Positions 1 through 9,791 of a stretch of 64,000 nt of DNA are shown here, one piece after another. Origin of the DNA: Phenylobacterium sp. (GTDB taxonomy: Bacteria > Pseudomonadota > Alphaproteobacteria > Caulobacterales > Caulobacteraceae); contig NZ_JAUXXE010000019.1 in assembly GCF_030681155.1 (NCBI RefSeq), forward strand, positions 62,001 through 126,000, written 5' to 3'. Position numbers and translations under genes: made by a program. The notes beneath the pieces were generated by a model, which was given only the letters and a program-made list of their open reading frames with translations, was not told the DNA's origin and ran no database searches. The number at the start of each line of letters is the position of its first letter. The first letter of the stretch is position 1.

Positions 1-57
1 AACAAAATAGAGGCTTTGCGCTCATTGTGCAACGCCGCAACGCGGTGTTTTCGGCGT

Positions 58-696
58 TCAGATGCCGCAGAGCCCGGCCTCATGCAGGATGTCGCGCGGG
101 GTTTCGAACACTGCGCTGGGCCGTTGGGCGCGCAGGATCTCGGGCGTGGCGTAGCCCCAAGTGACCGCCCCGGTGGCCAGATGCGCCTTGCGGGCGGCCT
201 CGATGTCCCGCACTTCGTCGCCGACGCAGAGCACGTCGGCTTCCTCCACGCCGGCCTTGCGGATCACCGCCCGGAACTTCGGCGCCTTGCCAAACACCGA
301 CGCGCCACAGCCATAGTACGAAATCAGCCCGGCCAGTTCAGCGCCAAGCACCGCGCGCACCGTGGCCTCCGAGTTCGAACTGACGACCGCGATCTTCACC
401 CCGCCGGACGACAAGCGGCGCAACATGACCTCGACATCCGGGAAGAGCTTCAGCTCCGGCGCGGCCTCGGCGGCCAACTGGCGGAAATGAGCGGCGATGA
501 ACGGCATCTTCCACGCGGGCACGCCCAGGCGCCGGATAATCTCGCGGTTCGGCTGACCGCGCAGCTCGGCCATCTCGGCCACATCGATCTGCCGGAAGCC
601 ATATCGCTTGGCCACGCCGTTGAGGACGCGCCCAAACCAGAGCGCGCTGTCGGCCAGCGTACCGTCGAAATCGAAGATCAGGAGGCGATAGCCCAC
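58..696 (-). CDS. HAD-superfamily hydrolase (phosphoglycolate phosphatase-like)
   Basis: ORF 212 aa; N-terminal LLIFDFDGTLADS motif and VLCVGDEVRDIEAA motif typical of HAD phosphatases. Confidence 0.85.
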   Translation of the reverse strand: MGYRLLIFDFDGTLADSALWFGRVLNGVAKRYGFRQIDVAEMAELRGQPNREIIRRLGVPAWKMPFIAAHFRQLAAEAAPELKLFPDVEVMLRRLSSGGVKIAVVSSNSEATVRAVLGAELAGLISYYGCGASVFGKAPKFRAVIRKAGVEEADVLCVGDEVRDIEAARKAHLATGAVTWGYATPEILRAQRPSAVFETPRDILHEAGLCGI

Positions 697-767
697 GGAG
701 GGAAACCTGCACCGATGATGGGGCGCGGGGGCTATACCCGCCCGGGCATGCAGTCAACGCAGCTCGC

Positions 768-1280
768 CTAATTTGACGCACCCACCGGTGTGGCGTCGCG
801 CCCGACGCTGGCGGTGGCCGCCAGCTCCTGCGCGGTGCGCCCCAGGACCGGATGGCGCCACCTAGGGGTGATCTCGGCCAAAGGCCCCATGACAAACAGC
901 CGTTCATGGGCTCGCGGATGCGGCAGGGTCAGGGCCGGGTCGTCCGACACCACGCGGCCATAGGCGATCAGGTCAAGGTCGAGCGTCCGCGATGCGTTGC
1001 GCGCGCCCCTCGCCCGCCCGAACCGCGCCTCGATCGTGAACAATGTTTGGATTAGGTCTTGCGGCGAAAGCTGAGCCTCGACAAGCACAACGCCGTTGCG
1101 ATACTCCTGAGCATTCGGGTCGGGCCAGGCGGCGGAGCGCCACCAGGACGACCTCAAAAGAATGGGCAATCCCGCCTCCGCGAGACCAGCGAGCGCCGCC
1201 TCCAGAAGGGCTTCGGACGAACCAAAGTCGCCGGCCATATTGCCGCCAAGGGCGACGATGACCGCCTCGTCCGTATTCAT
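768..1280 (-). CDS. folK: 2-amino-4-hydroxy-6-hydroxymethyldihydropteridine pyrophosphokinase
   Basis: Start chosen at internal Met (MNTDEAVIVALGGNMAGD...); TLDLDLIAYG and LPHPRAHERLFVMGPLAEI are HPPK signatures. Confidence 0.88.
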   Translation of the reverse strand: MNTDEAVIVALGGNMAGDFGSSEALLEAALAGLAEAGLPILLRSSWWRSAAWPDPNAQEYRNGVVLVEAQLSPQDLIQTLFTIEARFGRARGARNASRTLDLDLIAYGRVVSDDPALTLPHPRAHERLFVMGPLAEITPRWRHPVLGRTAQELAATASVGRDATPVGASN

Positions 1281-1313
1281 GCCCAACGCCCTATTTCCAG
1301 GATCTTCGCACCC

Positions 1314-1919
1314 ATGACCTTCTACCCCACCGACAGGCTCGCGCTCTTCATCGACGGGGCGAACCTGTATTCGGCCGCCAAGGGTCTGGGCTTCGATATA
1401 GACTATCGCAAGCTGCTGGAAGAGTTCCGCAAGCGTGGCGTGCTGGTGCGGGCCTATTACTACACCGCCCTCGTCGAGGATCAGGAATATTCGCCGATCC
1501 GTCCGCTGGTGGACTGGTTGGATTACAATGGCTTCCGGCTCGTGACCAAGCCCGCTCGCGAATACACCGACGCCCAGGGGCGCAAGCGCTGGCGCGGCGA
1601 CATGGATGTCGAGATCGCGGTCGACATGCTGGAGATGGCGGCGCACGCCGATCACCTGGTGCTGTTCTCCGGCGACGGCGACTTCCGGGTGCTGGTCGAG
1701 GCCGTGCAACGGCGCGGCGCCCGGGTGACCGTGGTCTCCACTGTCAAATCACAACCCCCGATGGCGTCGGATGATCTGCGCCGCCAAGCTGACAGCTTCG
1801 TGGACCTGGCCGACCTGGCCGACATCATTGGCCGGCCCTCGCGTCTGCCGCGCTTCATCCAGGAAAGCCGGGTCGCCCGCGACAGCGACGCCGATCACGA
1901 CGTCGACGCCGAGGCCTGA
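1314..1919 (+). CDS. NYN/LabA-like (DUF88) PIN-fold nuclease family protein
   Basis: LALFIDGANLYSAAKGLGFDIDYRKLL, DMDVEIAVDMLEMA, VLFSGDGDF motifs; start taken at ATG 1314 within the longer ORF. Confidence 0.82.
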   Translation: MTFYPTDRLALFIDGANLYSAAKGLGFDIDYRKLLEEFRKRGVLVRAYYYTALVEDQEYSPIRPLVDWLDYNGFRLVTKPAREYTDAQGRKRWRGDMDVEIAVDMLEMAAHADHLVLFSGDGDFRVLVEAVQRRGARVTVVSTVKSQPPMASDDLRRQADSFVDLADLADIIGRPSRLPRFIQESRVARDSDADHDVDAEA

Positions 1920-2566
1920 TGTCGGTCGAACTATGGGGCGCCGAACCGCCCCGCGACTGTCCTCTATGCCCCCGGCTCGTCGCCTACCGCCAGACGAACC
2001 AGGCCCAAAACGCCGACTGGTGGAACGGACCGGCGCCGTCGTTCGGGGATCCGCAGGCCCGGCTGCTGGTGGCGGGGCTGGCCCCCGGCCGCACCGGCGC
2101 CAACCGCACCGGCCGCCCGTTCACCGGCGATCACGCCGGATGGATGCTCTACGACACCCTCACCAAGACCGGCTTCGCCAACGGTAAGTTCGACGCCCGC
2201 GTCGATGACGGCCTGGAACTGATCGACTGCATGGTCACCAACGCCGTGCGCTGCGCCCCGCCCGGCAACAAGCCCGAAACCAGCGAAGAGAACACCTGCC
2301 GGCCATTCCTCACCGCGCGGCTCGAAGCCCTGCCGAGGCTCAAAGTCATCGTCACCCTGGGCGATGTCGCCCGCCGCAATCTGTTGAAGGCCATCGGCCT
2401 GAAAGCTTCCGCCGGCATTCCCGGCCACGGGACCGAGTTTCAGGCCGGCCCCTATATCGTGCTGAACAGCTACCACTGCTCCCGCCTCAACACCAACACC
2501 GGTCGGCTGACGGCGGAGATGTTCGAGGCGGTGTTCCGCCGGGCGCGTGAACTGGTGGACGGCTGA
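1919..2566 (+). CDS. Uracil-DNA glycosylase family protein (type 5 / UdgB-like)
   Basis: CPLC...RL N-terminal cysteines, LLVAGLAPGRTGANRTGRPFTGDHAG and LNSYHCSRLNTNTGRLT motifs. Confidence 0.82.
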   Translation: MSVELWGAEPPRDCPLCPRLVAYRQTNQAQNADWWNGPAPSFGDPQARLLVAGLAPGRTGANRTGRPFTGDHAGWMLYDTLTKTGFANGKFDARVDDGLELIDCMVTNAVRCAPPGNKPETSEENTCRPFLTARLEALPRLKVIVTLGDVARRNLLKAIGLKASAGIPGHGTEFQAGPYIVLNSYHCSRLNTNTGRLTAEMFEAVFRRARELVDG

Positions 2567-2596
2567 CACCCCAATCCTTGAGGGCCGCCCCCTCTG

Positions 2597-3340
2597 CTAC
2601 CTGCTCCAGTACAGATACCGCCAGGCGCGCTCGAACCCGACGCCGCGATAGAGCGACCTGGCGCCGGTGTTGCCTTCCTCGACCTGCAGGAACACCCTCT
2701 CGATCCCGCGTGCTTGAGCGGCGGCTCCAAGGCCAGCCAGGACGCGCCCGGCAAGCCCCTCCCCGCGCCTGGCCCTATCGGTACGCATGCCGTGGACGCT
2801 AGCCCAGCCATGACCGAAGGCGGCCACGCCCACCGCAATGGTCCGCTCGCCCTCGCTGATCCCGCCATAGACGGCGTCGGCCGCCCTGGTCAGGGCTGCA
2901 ACGCGATTGGCGCCGTCCGCTGGGTCAAACCCTTCACCGGTGAACACCGCCGCCCAGCCAGGACCGGGCGCGCTCGCGACCGGGGCCGGCTCGCCCCGCG
3001 CGCCGGCGATCATGGCCAGCGCCGTGCCCGACTTCACAAGGGTCGGTTGCTCTGAGCGGTAGCCGCGACGCGTAAGCTCAGTGCGGACATCTTCCAGGCC
3101 CGGCCCATCGGCGATCCGGAAGGCCGGGTTCAGGCCGCGCGCGGCATAGGCCGCTTCGATTTCATCGACGGCCGTGCGATCCAGCGACACCTCATGCCGC
3201 AGTGGAACCGCGCTGTTGGCGCGCCGGATCGTGCCGGGGTCCAGGGTGATCAGCCAGTCGCCGATTTCCAGGACTTCGCGCGGCGCGACAGCGGCGGCCG
3301 TCGCGCGCTCGATAGCCTCGACGTCGGCGGACGTGACCAC
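2597..3340 (-). CDS. GNAT family N-acetyltransferase
   Basis: ORF 247 aa; C-terminal RTDRARRGEGLAGRVLAGL...VEEGNTGARSLYRGVGFERAWRYLYW is a GNAT acetyl-CoA binding signature. Confidence 0.85.
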   Translation of the reverse strand: MVTSADVEAIERATAAAVAPREVLEIGDWLITLDPGTIRRANSAVPLRHEVSLDRTAVDEIEAAYAARGLNPAFRIADGPGLEDVRTELTRRGYRSEQPTLVKSGTALAMIAGARGEPAPVASAPGPGWAAVFTGEGFDPADGANRVAALTRAADAVYGGISEGERTIAVGVAAFGHGWASVHGMRTDRARRGEGLAGRVLAGLGAAAQARGIERVFLQVEEGNTGARSLYRGVGFERAWRYLYWSR

Positions 3341-3795
3341 TAGCCCTTGTCGCGGAGCAGACGGGCCTTGTCGCGAGCCCAGTCACGGTCGGCGGTCGCC
3401 TCGCGCTTGTCGTGCAGCTTCTTGCCCTTGGCGAGCGCGATCTCGAGCTTCGCCAGGCCCTTCTCGTTCCAATAGAGCTTGGTCGGGATGATGGTGCGGC
3501 CATCGCGCTGGACTGCGCCGATCAGCTTGTCGAGCTGCTTACGGTGCAGCAGCAGCTTCCGGTGCCGGCGCGGCTCGTGGTTGAAGCGGTTGGCCTGGGC
3601 GAAGGGCGGGATGTCGGCATTGATCAACACCACCTCGTTCCCCTCGATCGAGGCGTAGGACTCGGCAATGTTCGCGCGTCCGACCCGCAGCGACTTCACT
3701 TCGGATCCGGTCAGCATGATGCCGGCCTCGAAGGTGTCTTCGAGGAAGTAGTCGAACCGCGCACGGCGGTTTTCGGCGATCAGCTTGCCCGCCAT
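3340..3795 (-). CDS. smpB: SsrA-binding protein SmpB
   Basis: [31 protein letters not shown]...ESYASIEG...[20 protein letters not shown]-terminal [23 protein letters not shown]. Confidence 0.96.
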   Translation of the reverse strand: MAGKLIAENRRARFDYFLEDTFEAGIMLTGSEVKSLRVGRANIAESYASIEGNEVVLINADIPPFAQANRFNHEPRRHRKLLLHRKQLDKLIGAVQRDGRTIIPTKLYWNEKGLAKLEIALAKGKKLHDKREATADRDWARDKARLLRDKG

Positions 3796-4688
3796 CAGAT
3801 GACGCCAGCTTCTCTCATGCCGTCCAGCACTGCGGCGCGCGACGCCTCGGAGGCCGCCACGATCGGCAGCCGCACGTCTTCCAGGCAGGCGCCGAGATGC
3901 GCCAGGGCGAACTTGGTCGGCGACGGCGAGGCGTCGCTGAACAACGACTTGTGCAGGCGGAACAGGCGATCCTGCCAATACAGCGCTGTCTTCCAGTCAT
4001 CGCTCATGATGGCGTTGTAGAAGGTGGCGCAGAGGTCCGGCGCGACGTTGGCGCTGACCGAGATGCAGCCGTGGCCGCCGTGGGCCATGTAGCCCAGGCC
4101 CGTCAGGTCGTCGCCCGACAGCATCACCCAGTCATCCCCGCACTTCAGGCGCTGGACGGTGGCGCGGGTCATGTCGCCGGTGGCGTCCTTGATCCCGACG
4201 ATGTTGGGCAGCTTGGCCAGGCGAGCCAGGGTATCGTCGGAGATGTCGACCGCCGTGCGCGAGGGCACATTGTAGACCAGCACCGGCAGCTGAACGGCCT
4301 CGTTGATCGCCGCATAGTGGGCGTAGAGGCCCTCCTGGCTGGGGCGATTGTAGTAGGGCGTCACCACCAGGGCCGCATCGGCCCCAACGGCCTTGGCGTG
4401 CTGGACCAACTCGATCGCTTCGTCCGTGGCGTTGGAGCCAGCGCCTGCGATCACGGGCACACGTCCGGCCGCGGTCTTCACCGTCAGCTCGACGACACGG
4501 CGATGCTCGTCGTGCGACAGGGTCGCGGTCTCACCGGTGGTGCCGACGGGCACGAGCCCGTGGACGCCGCCCGCGATCTGGCGCTCGACGAGGGCCACAA
4601 GGGCCTGCTCGTCCACCGCGCCGTCGCGGAAAGGAGTCACCAGCGCCGGCATGACGCCCTTGAACAAAGGTTCTGACATGGTCTGCAT
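3795..4688 (-). CDS. dapA: 4-hydroxy-tetrahydrodipicolinate synthase
   Basis: [57 protein letters not shown] motifs. Confidence 0.95.
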   Translation of the reverse strand: MQTMSEPLFKGVMPALVTPFRDGAVDEQALVALVERQIAGGVHGLVPVGTTGETATLSHDEHRRVVELTVKTAAGRVPVIAGAGSNATDEAIELVQHAKAVGADAALVVTPYYNRPSQEGLYAHYAAINEAVQLPVLVYNVPSRTAVDISDDTLARLAKLPNIVGIKDATGDMTRATVQRLKCGDDWVMLSGDDLTGLGYMAHGGHGCISVSANVAPDLCATFYNAIMSDDWKTALYWQDRLFRLHKSLFSDASPSPTKFALAHLGACLEDVRLPIVAASEASRAAVLDGMREAGVI

Positions 4689-4805
4689 AAAGCCGTGAAA
4701 GCGAGGCCAGTTGTTGCGGCCTCAAGATTTGGGCGGACAATATGGCGGGGCGACCCTGCGCCGCAACATATCTTCCATAATCCGCGAAACCCGGAGTTCC
4801 ACACC

Positions 4806-6959
4806 TTGGCTCTCAAGGCCCATAAAGCGTTCCTGACAACGGCTTCGCTCGTTCTGCTGGCGACTGTCGCCCAGGCCCAGCAGGCGCCGAATCAGGCGTC
4901 CAGGCCTCAGGGCCACATGCCGTATGAGGCCCCCCGCCCCATCGAGCTGACCCAGACGCCTCCCTCGGCCTACCGTCAAAGCATCGGGCAAGCCGACACC
5001 GTGGCGCTGAATTCCGCCCTCGCCTCGGCGAAACGCGGCGACGTGACCGGCGCGCGAAGCGCCATCGCCATGCTCAGCGACCCTATCGCCAAGAAAATCG
5101 CCACCTGGGCGCTGGTCGATTCGGCAGGCGACTCGCTGTCGTTCTTCGAACTGGACCAGGCACGCCGCGACCTGGCGGGCTGGCCGCGCGCCGCCTGGCG
5201 TCAGCTCGCCACCGAGAAGCAACTGGAAACCTCGGGCCAGACCCCCCAGCAGATCATCGCCTGGTTCGGCGGCGCGGAGCCGCAGACCGCCGAAGGCGCG
5301 ATGGCGCTGGCCTCGGCCCTCCAGGCCACCGGAAAGTCGAAGGAGGCCGCCGACCTGATCCGCGGGTTCTGGCGCGACCGGCTGTTCGAGGTGGGGCCGC
5401 AACGCACCATGCTGGCCCGCTTCGGCGGCATGCTGACGCCGGACGATCACGCCCGCCGCGCCGACATCCTGCTCTATGGCGCGCAGGGACCAGCCGCCCG
5501 CGAAATCCTGATCCTGCTGCCGCCGGACAAGCTGCAGGCCGCCCAAACCCGGATGGCGCTGCGTTCAGGCGCTGGCAACGCCAACGAAATGGTCGCCAAT
5601 CTTCCGGCCAATCTCGCCAACGATCCGGGCATCGCCTTCGAGCGGGCCAGCTATTATCGCCAGCGCAACCTTGAGAGCCTCGCCCTCGCCCAGGTGCCGA
5701 AGTTCCCCAGCGACCTGGCGCACGGCGACATGGCCGAGCGGATCTGGGCCGAGCGCTATCGCCTGATCCTCTATGCTCTGCGCAATAGCGACTCGGCCGG
5801 CGCCTATACCGCCGCGGCCAACAGCGGTCTGACCTCGGGCGCGCCCGCCGCCGACGCGGAGTTCTATGCCGGGTGGATCGCCCTGACCCGCTTGAAGAAC
5901 CCGGCCCAGGCCGACATCCATTTCGCCAACCTAGAGCGCATCGGCCAGTCGCCGATCACCCGCGGCCGGGCGCTGTATTGGCGCGGACGCGCGGCCGAAG
6001 GTCGCGGCGATCAAGTCGCAGCCCAGGCCTTCTATGGCGCAGGCGCCAAGTACAACACGACGTTCTACGGCCAATTGGCCGGCGAGAAGGTCAATGGCGG
6101 ACGTCTGGTCCTGGGTTCTGATCCCGTCATCACCCAGGCCGACCGGGCTCGGTTCGAGGCGCGCGACACGGTGCGCGCCGCGCGCTTGCTCTACGACATC
6201 GGCAATCGCGACCTCTTCCGCGCCTTCGTGCTGGCGCTCGACGACATCCTGCCGACGGTCGAGGAACAGGCCCTGCTGGTCGACCTGGCGCGTGGCTATG
6301 GCGATCAGGACACCTCGATGAAGGTGGTACGGACCGCGGCGCAACGTGGTTTCATCCTGCCGGAACGCGGCTATCCGCTGCGCAATCCGCCGCAGGTGAT
6401 GGGCGCCCCGGAGCCGGCGCTGACTCTGGGCATCACCCGCCAGGAAAGCGGCTTTGATCCGATGGCGCGCTCAGGCGCCGATGCGCGCGGCATGATGCAA
6501 CTGTTGCCGGCCACGGCGGCCAGCGAGGCGCGTCGCCTAGGCATGGGCTACGACACCTCGATGCTGTACCAGCCGGATTACAACATGCAGCTCGGCCAGG
6601 CCTTCCTCGGCCGGCAGATCAACAACTTCTCCGGCTCCTATCCGATGGCCATCGCGGCCTATAACGCCGGACCCGGTCGCCCCCCGCAGTGGGTGACCTT
6701 CTGTGGCGATCCGCGTGGTTCGACTGATCCCATCGACTTCGTCGAGTGCATCCCGTTCTCGGAGACCCGCAACTACGTCATGCGGGTGATGGAGGGCATG
6801 CAGGTCTATCGCGCGCGGCTCAACAACGGCTCGGCGCCGATCACCCTGACCACCGACCTGAAGCGCGGCGCCTACGGAACCTATGCCGGTCCTATGAGCG
6901 GCCCTGCCCGGCCCGTTTCAGCCGGCAGCACTAGCATGGCGCCGATCCCGAACCCTTAG
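4806..6959 (+). CDS. Soluble lytic murein transglycosylase (SLT family)
   Basis: Signal peptide if TTG 4806 is used (LALKAHKAFLTTASLVLLATVAQAQQ); C-terminal ALTLGITRQESGFDPMARSGADARGMMQLLPATA and AIAAYNAGPGR catalytic motifs. Confidence 0.88.
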   Translation: MALKAHKAFLTTASLVLLATVAQAQQAPNQASRPQGHMPYEAPRPIELTQTPPSAYRQSIGQADTVALNSALASAKRGDVTGARSAIAMLSDPIAKKIATWALVDSAGDSLSFFELDQARRDLAGWPRAAWRQLATEKQLETSGQTPQQIIAWFGGAEPQTAEGAMALASALQATGKSKEAADLIRGFWRDRLFEVGPQRTMLARFGGMLTPDDHARRADILLYGAQGPAAREILILLPPDKLQAAQTRMALRSGAGNANEMVANLPANLANDPGIAFERASYYRQRNLESLALAQVPKFPSDLAHGDMAERIWAERYRLILYALRNSDSAGAYTAAANSGLTSGAPAADAEFYAGWIALTRLKNPAQADIHFANLERIGQSPITRGRALYWRGRAAEGRGDQVAAQAFYGAGAKYNTTFYGQLAGEKVNGGRLVLGSDPVITQADRARFEARDTVRAARLLYDIGNRDLFRAFVLALDDILPTVEEQALLVDLARGYGDQDTSMKVVRTAAQRGFILPERGYPLRNPPQVMGAPEPALTLGITRQESGFDPMARSGADARGMMQLLPATAASEARRLGMGYDTSMLYQPDYNMQLGQAFLGRQINNFSGSYPMAIAAYNAGPGRPPQWVTFCGDPRGSTDPIDFVECIPFSETRNYVMRVMEGMQVYRARLNNGSAPITLTTDLKRGAYGTYAGPMSGPARPVSAGSTSMAPIPNP

Positions 6960-6976
6960 GGGTTCGGGCGAGGGCC

Positions 6977-7612
6977 TCAGTCGGCGACCAGGCCGTACAT
7001 GAGGCCCTCAAGCGTCACCGACAGCAATTCGTCGGCCGGGGCCCATACGAAGTTGGGGCGGTTGATCATCAGATTGACCACGCCGTGGCAGGAGCCCCAC
7101 AGCGCCTGGGCCGCTGAATCGGCCGTGCCGGCGCGCAGGCGTCCCTCGGCCGCGATCTCGCGGACGACGCCTGAGAATATCTCGTAGCACTCTGCGCCCA
7201 GGTCGGCCGTCGCCCCCTCGTCGGCCATCACCGCGGTGACGTGGCGGGCCGACGAAAACACCAGCTCGTAGGCGTTCGGGTGATCGAGCCCCCAGCGCAT
7301 GTAGGTTTCGAGCATGAGCTTGACACGATTGGCCGCATCCATCGGCTTGGCGGCGATCTCTGCGTTGCGTTCCAGAAGGTGGCGGATCGTGCCTTCGCAG
7401 ATCTCCAGCAAAATGCAGCTCTTGTCGGGGAAGTGCATGTAGAGCGCGGTGGAGGAGACCCCCACCTCATCGGCGATCTTCCGGATCGTCGCGCCGTCAT
7501 AGCCTTCGGCGACAAAGATGCGCTCGGCGGCCGCCAGGATCTCAGCCCGACGCAGGTGCCCGTCGCCCTTGGGTTTCCGGGCCGATCGCCTCGTGGTCAC
7601 TGAAGTGGTCAC
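6977..7612 (-). CDS. TetR/AcrR family transcriptional regulator
   Basis: N-terminal HTH: ILAAAERIFVAEGYDGATIRKIADEVGVSSTALYMHFPDKSCIL. Confidence 0.93.
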   Translation of the reverse strand: MTTSVTTRRSARKPKGDGHLRRAEILAAAERIFVAEGYDGATIRKIADEVGVSSTALYMHFPDKSCILLEICEGTIRHLLERNAEIAAKPMDAANRVKLMLETYMRWGLDHPNAYELVFSSARHVTAVMADEGATADLGAECYEIFSGVVREIAAEGRLRAGTADSAAQALWGSCHGVVNLMINRPNFVWAPADELLSVTLEGLMYGLVAD

Positions 7613-7804
7613 GGGTTTCCTTCCGAGTCCGAATTATTGCTGAGCGGAAACCAAAACCACGGCTGTGGCAAGTCCGCCCGTAAGAAAGCGAGGCAATTCC
7701 ATGACTAAGGCCATGCCCTTTGGTCAAGACAGCGTTTTCTTGACGTAGGCGCCAGCTTGAGCGCCAAACTAGCGCTGTCGGGGGACAAGTTGAACGGAGC
7801 GACC

Positions 7805-8026
7805 ATGAGATTGCCCGACGACCAACTGCAACGCCTGGCGCTGCACAGCGCTTTCGGATTTCACCTGATCGCCAAATGGATGGCCGGCAGGTCTGACGTC
7901 GATCCCGAGATCCGCGACCGACTCAGCGTCCACATCGCGGCGCTGGACGGGGTCTTGTCCGCCAATGGCCACGACTGGATCCGCGACGAAATCGAGGGCA
8001 CCGAGGCGGCCCTTCACGGCCGCTGA
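7805..8026 (+). CDS. Conserved hypothetical small protein
   Basis: MRLPDDQLQRLALHSAFGFHLIAKWMAGRSDVD...; plausible RBS (gaacggagcgacc) before ATG 7805; no recognised domain. Confidence 0.5.
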   Translation: MRLPDDQLQRLALHSAFGFHLIAKWMAGRSDVDPEIRDRLSVHIAALDGVLSANGHDWIRDEIEGTEAALHGR

Positions 8027-8069
8027 CATCCTCGGGGGCTGGACCTCGGCGCGCCGAACCGGCTAGTCG

Positions 8070-8978
8070 GTGGCCATGAGCAAGCCTGCCCCCGTTGTCG
8101 CGGATCTTCCCGGCGCCATGCGCACCACCGGCTGGGCCGATTACGCCCTGCTGGACTCCGGCGGCGGCCGTAAGCTGGAACGCTATGGCCCCTATACTGT
8201 CGTGCGCCCCGAACCGCAGGCGATGTGGACCCCGCGCTTGCCAGGCAGCGCCTGGGAAAAGGCCGACGCGGTCTTCAATCCCAGCGACGAGGAAGACGCC
8301 GGCAACTGGCGCTTCAAGGGCAAGCCGCAGGAAAGCTGGCCGATGGCCTGGGGCGATGCGAAATTCCATGCCCGCTTCACCGCCTTCCGCCACCTGGCCT
8401 TCTTCCCCGAACAAGCCGCCAACTGGGGCTGGTTGGACGAGCGCCTGCGCGCCGCGCCCAGCCAGCCGAAGGTGCTGAACCTGTTCGGCTACACCGGCGT
8501 CGCCAGTCTGGTCTGCGCCGCCGCCGGCGCCCACGTCACCCATGTCGACGCCTCGAAGAAGGCCATCGGCTGGGCGCGTGAGAACGCCGCGCTGTCGGGC
8601 CTGGAGGACAGGCCGATCCGCTGGATCTGCGAGGACGCCCGCCGCTACGTGCAGCGTGAGGTCCGCCGAGGCTCGCGCTACGACGGCATCATCCTCGACC
8701 CGCCGAAATATGGTCGGGGGCCCGACGGCGAAGTCTGGCGTCTGTTCGAAAACCTGCCTGAGCTTGCAGCGCTATGCACTGAACTTCTTTCGGAAAACGC
8801 GTCCTTCCTGCTGCTCAACGCCTATGCCGAGCGGATATCCGGCGCGGCGCTCTCCTCGCTTCTGGCCTCGAACCTCCAAGATCGCGGCGGCAGCATCGAT
8901 TGGGGTGAACTCACCCTGGTCGAGGACAAGCAGGACCGGCAGATCGGCATGTCCTTCTATGGCCGGTGGGCGTCATGA
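8070..8978 (+). CDS. Class I SAM-dependent rRNA/tRNA methyltransferase (RlmI-like)
   Basis: VLNLFGYTGVASLVCAAAGAHVTHVDASKKAIGWARENAALSG and GIILDPPKYGRG motifs. Confidence 0.85.
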   Translation: MAMSKPAPVVADLPGAMRTTGWADYALLDSGGGRKLERYGPYTVVRPEPQAMWTPRLPGSAWEKADAVFNPSDEEDAGNWRFKGKPQESWPMAWGDAKFHARFTAFRHLAFFPEQAANWGWLDERLRAAPSQPKVLNLFGYTGVASLVCAAAGAHVTHVDASKKAIGWARENAALSGLEDRPIRWICEDARRYVQREVRRGSRYDGIILDPPKYGRGPDGEVWRLFENLPELAALCTELLSENASFLLLNAYAERISGAALSSLLASNLQDRGGSIDWGELTLVEDKQDRQIGMSFYGRWAS

Positions 8979-9760
8979 ACCGCGCCGTCACCTCGCTGAC
9001 CAATCCCACCGTCAAGGCGGTCCGCGCCCTGCACCTACGCAAGGAGCGCGAGGAAACCGGGCTGTTCGTGGCCGAAGGGCTCAAGATCGTCACCGACGCG
9101 GTCGAACTTGGCCATGCGCCGCGCATCCTGATGTACGGGCAGGACGCCCACAGCCACCCCCTGCTCCGCAGCGCCATCGAGGCGACCCGGGCCGCGCGCG
9201 GCGAGGTGATCGAGGTCACCCACGACATCCTGGCCAAGGTGTCCCGCCGCGATAACCCTCAAGCCGTGGTCGGGGTGTTCGCCCAGGTCTTCACACCGCT
9301 GGCCGAGCTGAATCCCGACGCAGCCCCCTGCTTCGTCGCCCTGCACAGGGTGCGCGATCCAGGCAATCTGGGCACCATCGTGCGCACCGCTGACGCCGCC
9401 GGCTGCGGCGCGGTGATCCTGGTCGGCGAATGCTGCGACCCGTTTTCGGTCGAGGCCGTGCGCGCCACCATGGGCTCGATCTTCGCGGTTCCGATCGTGC
9501 GCGCCACCGAAGCTGAGTTCGCCGCATGGCGCTCTTCGTGGCCCGGCTCGGTCGTCGGCACCTTGCTGACCGCCGACGTCGACCACCGCCAGGCGACCTA
9601 CGCTAAGCCCGCCCTGGTGCTGATGGGCAACGAGCAGCAGGGCCTCACGCCGGACATGGCCGCGCTCTGTGACGTCAACGTCAAGATCCCCATGCGCGGC
9701 CGCGCCGACAGCCTGAACCTGTCGGTCGCCACCGGGATCATGATCTACGCCGCGACTTAA
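8966..9760 (+). CDS. TrmH/SpoU family RNA methyltransferase
   Basis: LHRVRDPGNLGTIVRTADAAGCGAVIL, VRATMGSIFAVPI, VLMGNEQQGL, IPMRGRADSLNLSVATGIMIY; overlaps the upstream methyltransferase by 13 nt. Confidence 0.92.
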   Translation: MGVMNRAVTSLTNPTVKAVRALHLRKEREETGLFVAEGLKIVTDAVELGHAPRILMYGQDAHSHPLLRSAIEATRAARGEVIEVTHDILAKVSRRDNPQAVVGVFAQVFTPLAELNPDAAPCFVALHRVRDPGNLGTIVRTADAAGCGAVILVGECCDPFSVEAVRATMGSIFAVPIVRATEAEFAAWRSSWPGSVVGTLLTADVDHRQATYAKPALVLMGNEQQGLTPDMAALCDVNVKIPMRGRADSLNLSVATGIMIYAAT

Positions 9761-9791
9761 CTCCTCGCCCTCTCCCTCGGGGACAGGAACC

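Noticed and set aside
768-1709. Full 313-aa minus-strand ORF as one protein
   Set aside because: Only the C-terminal 170 aa are FolK; the N-terminal part is antisense to the NYN gene.
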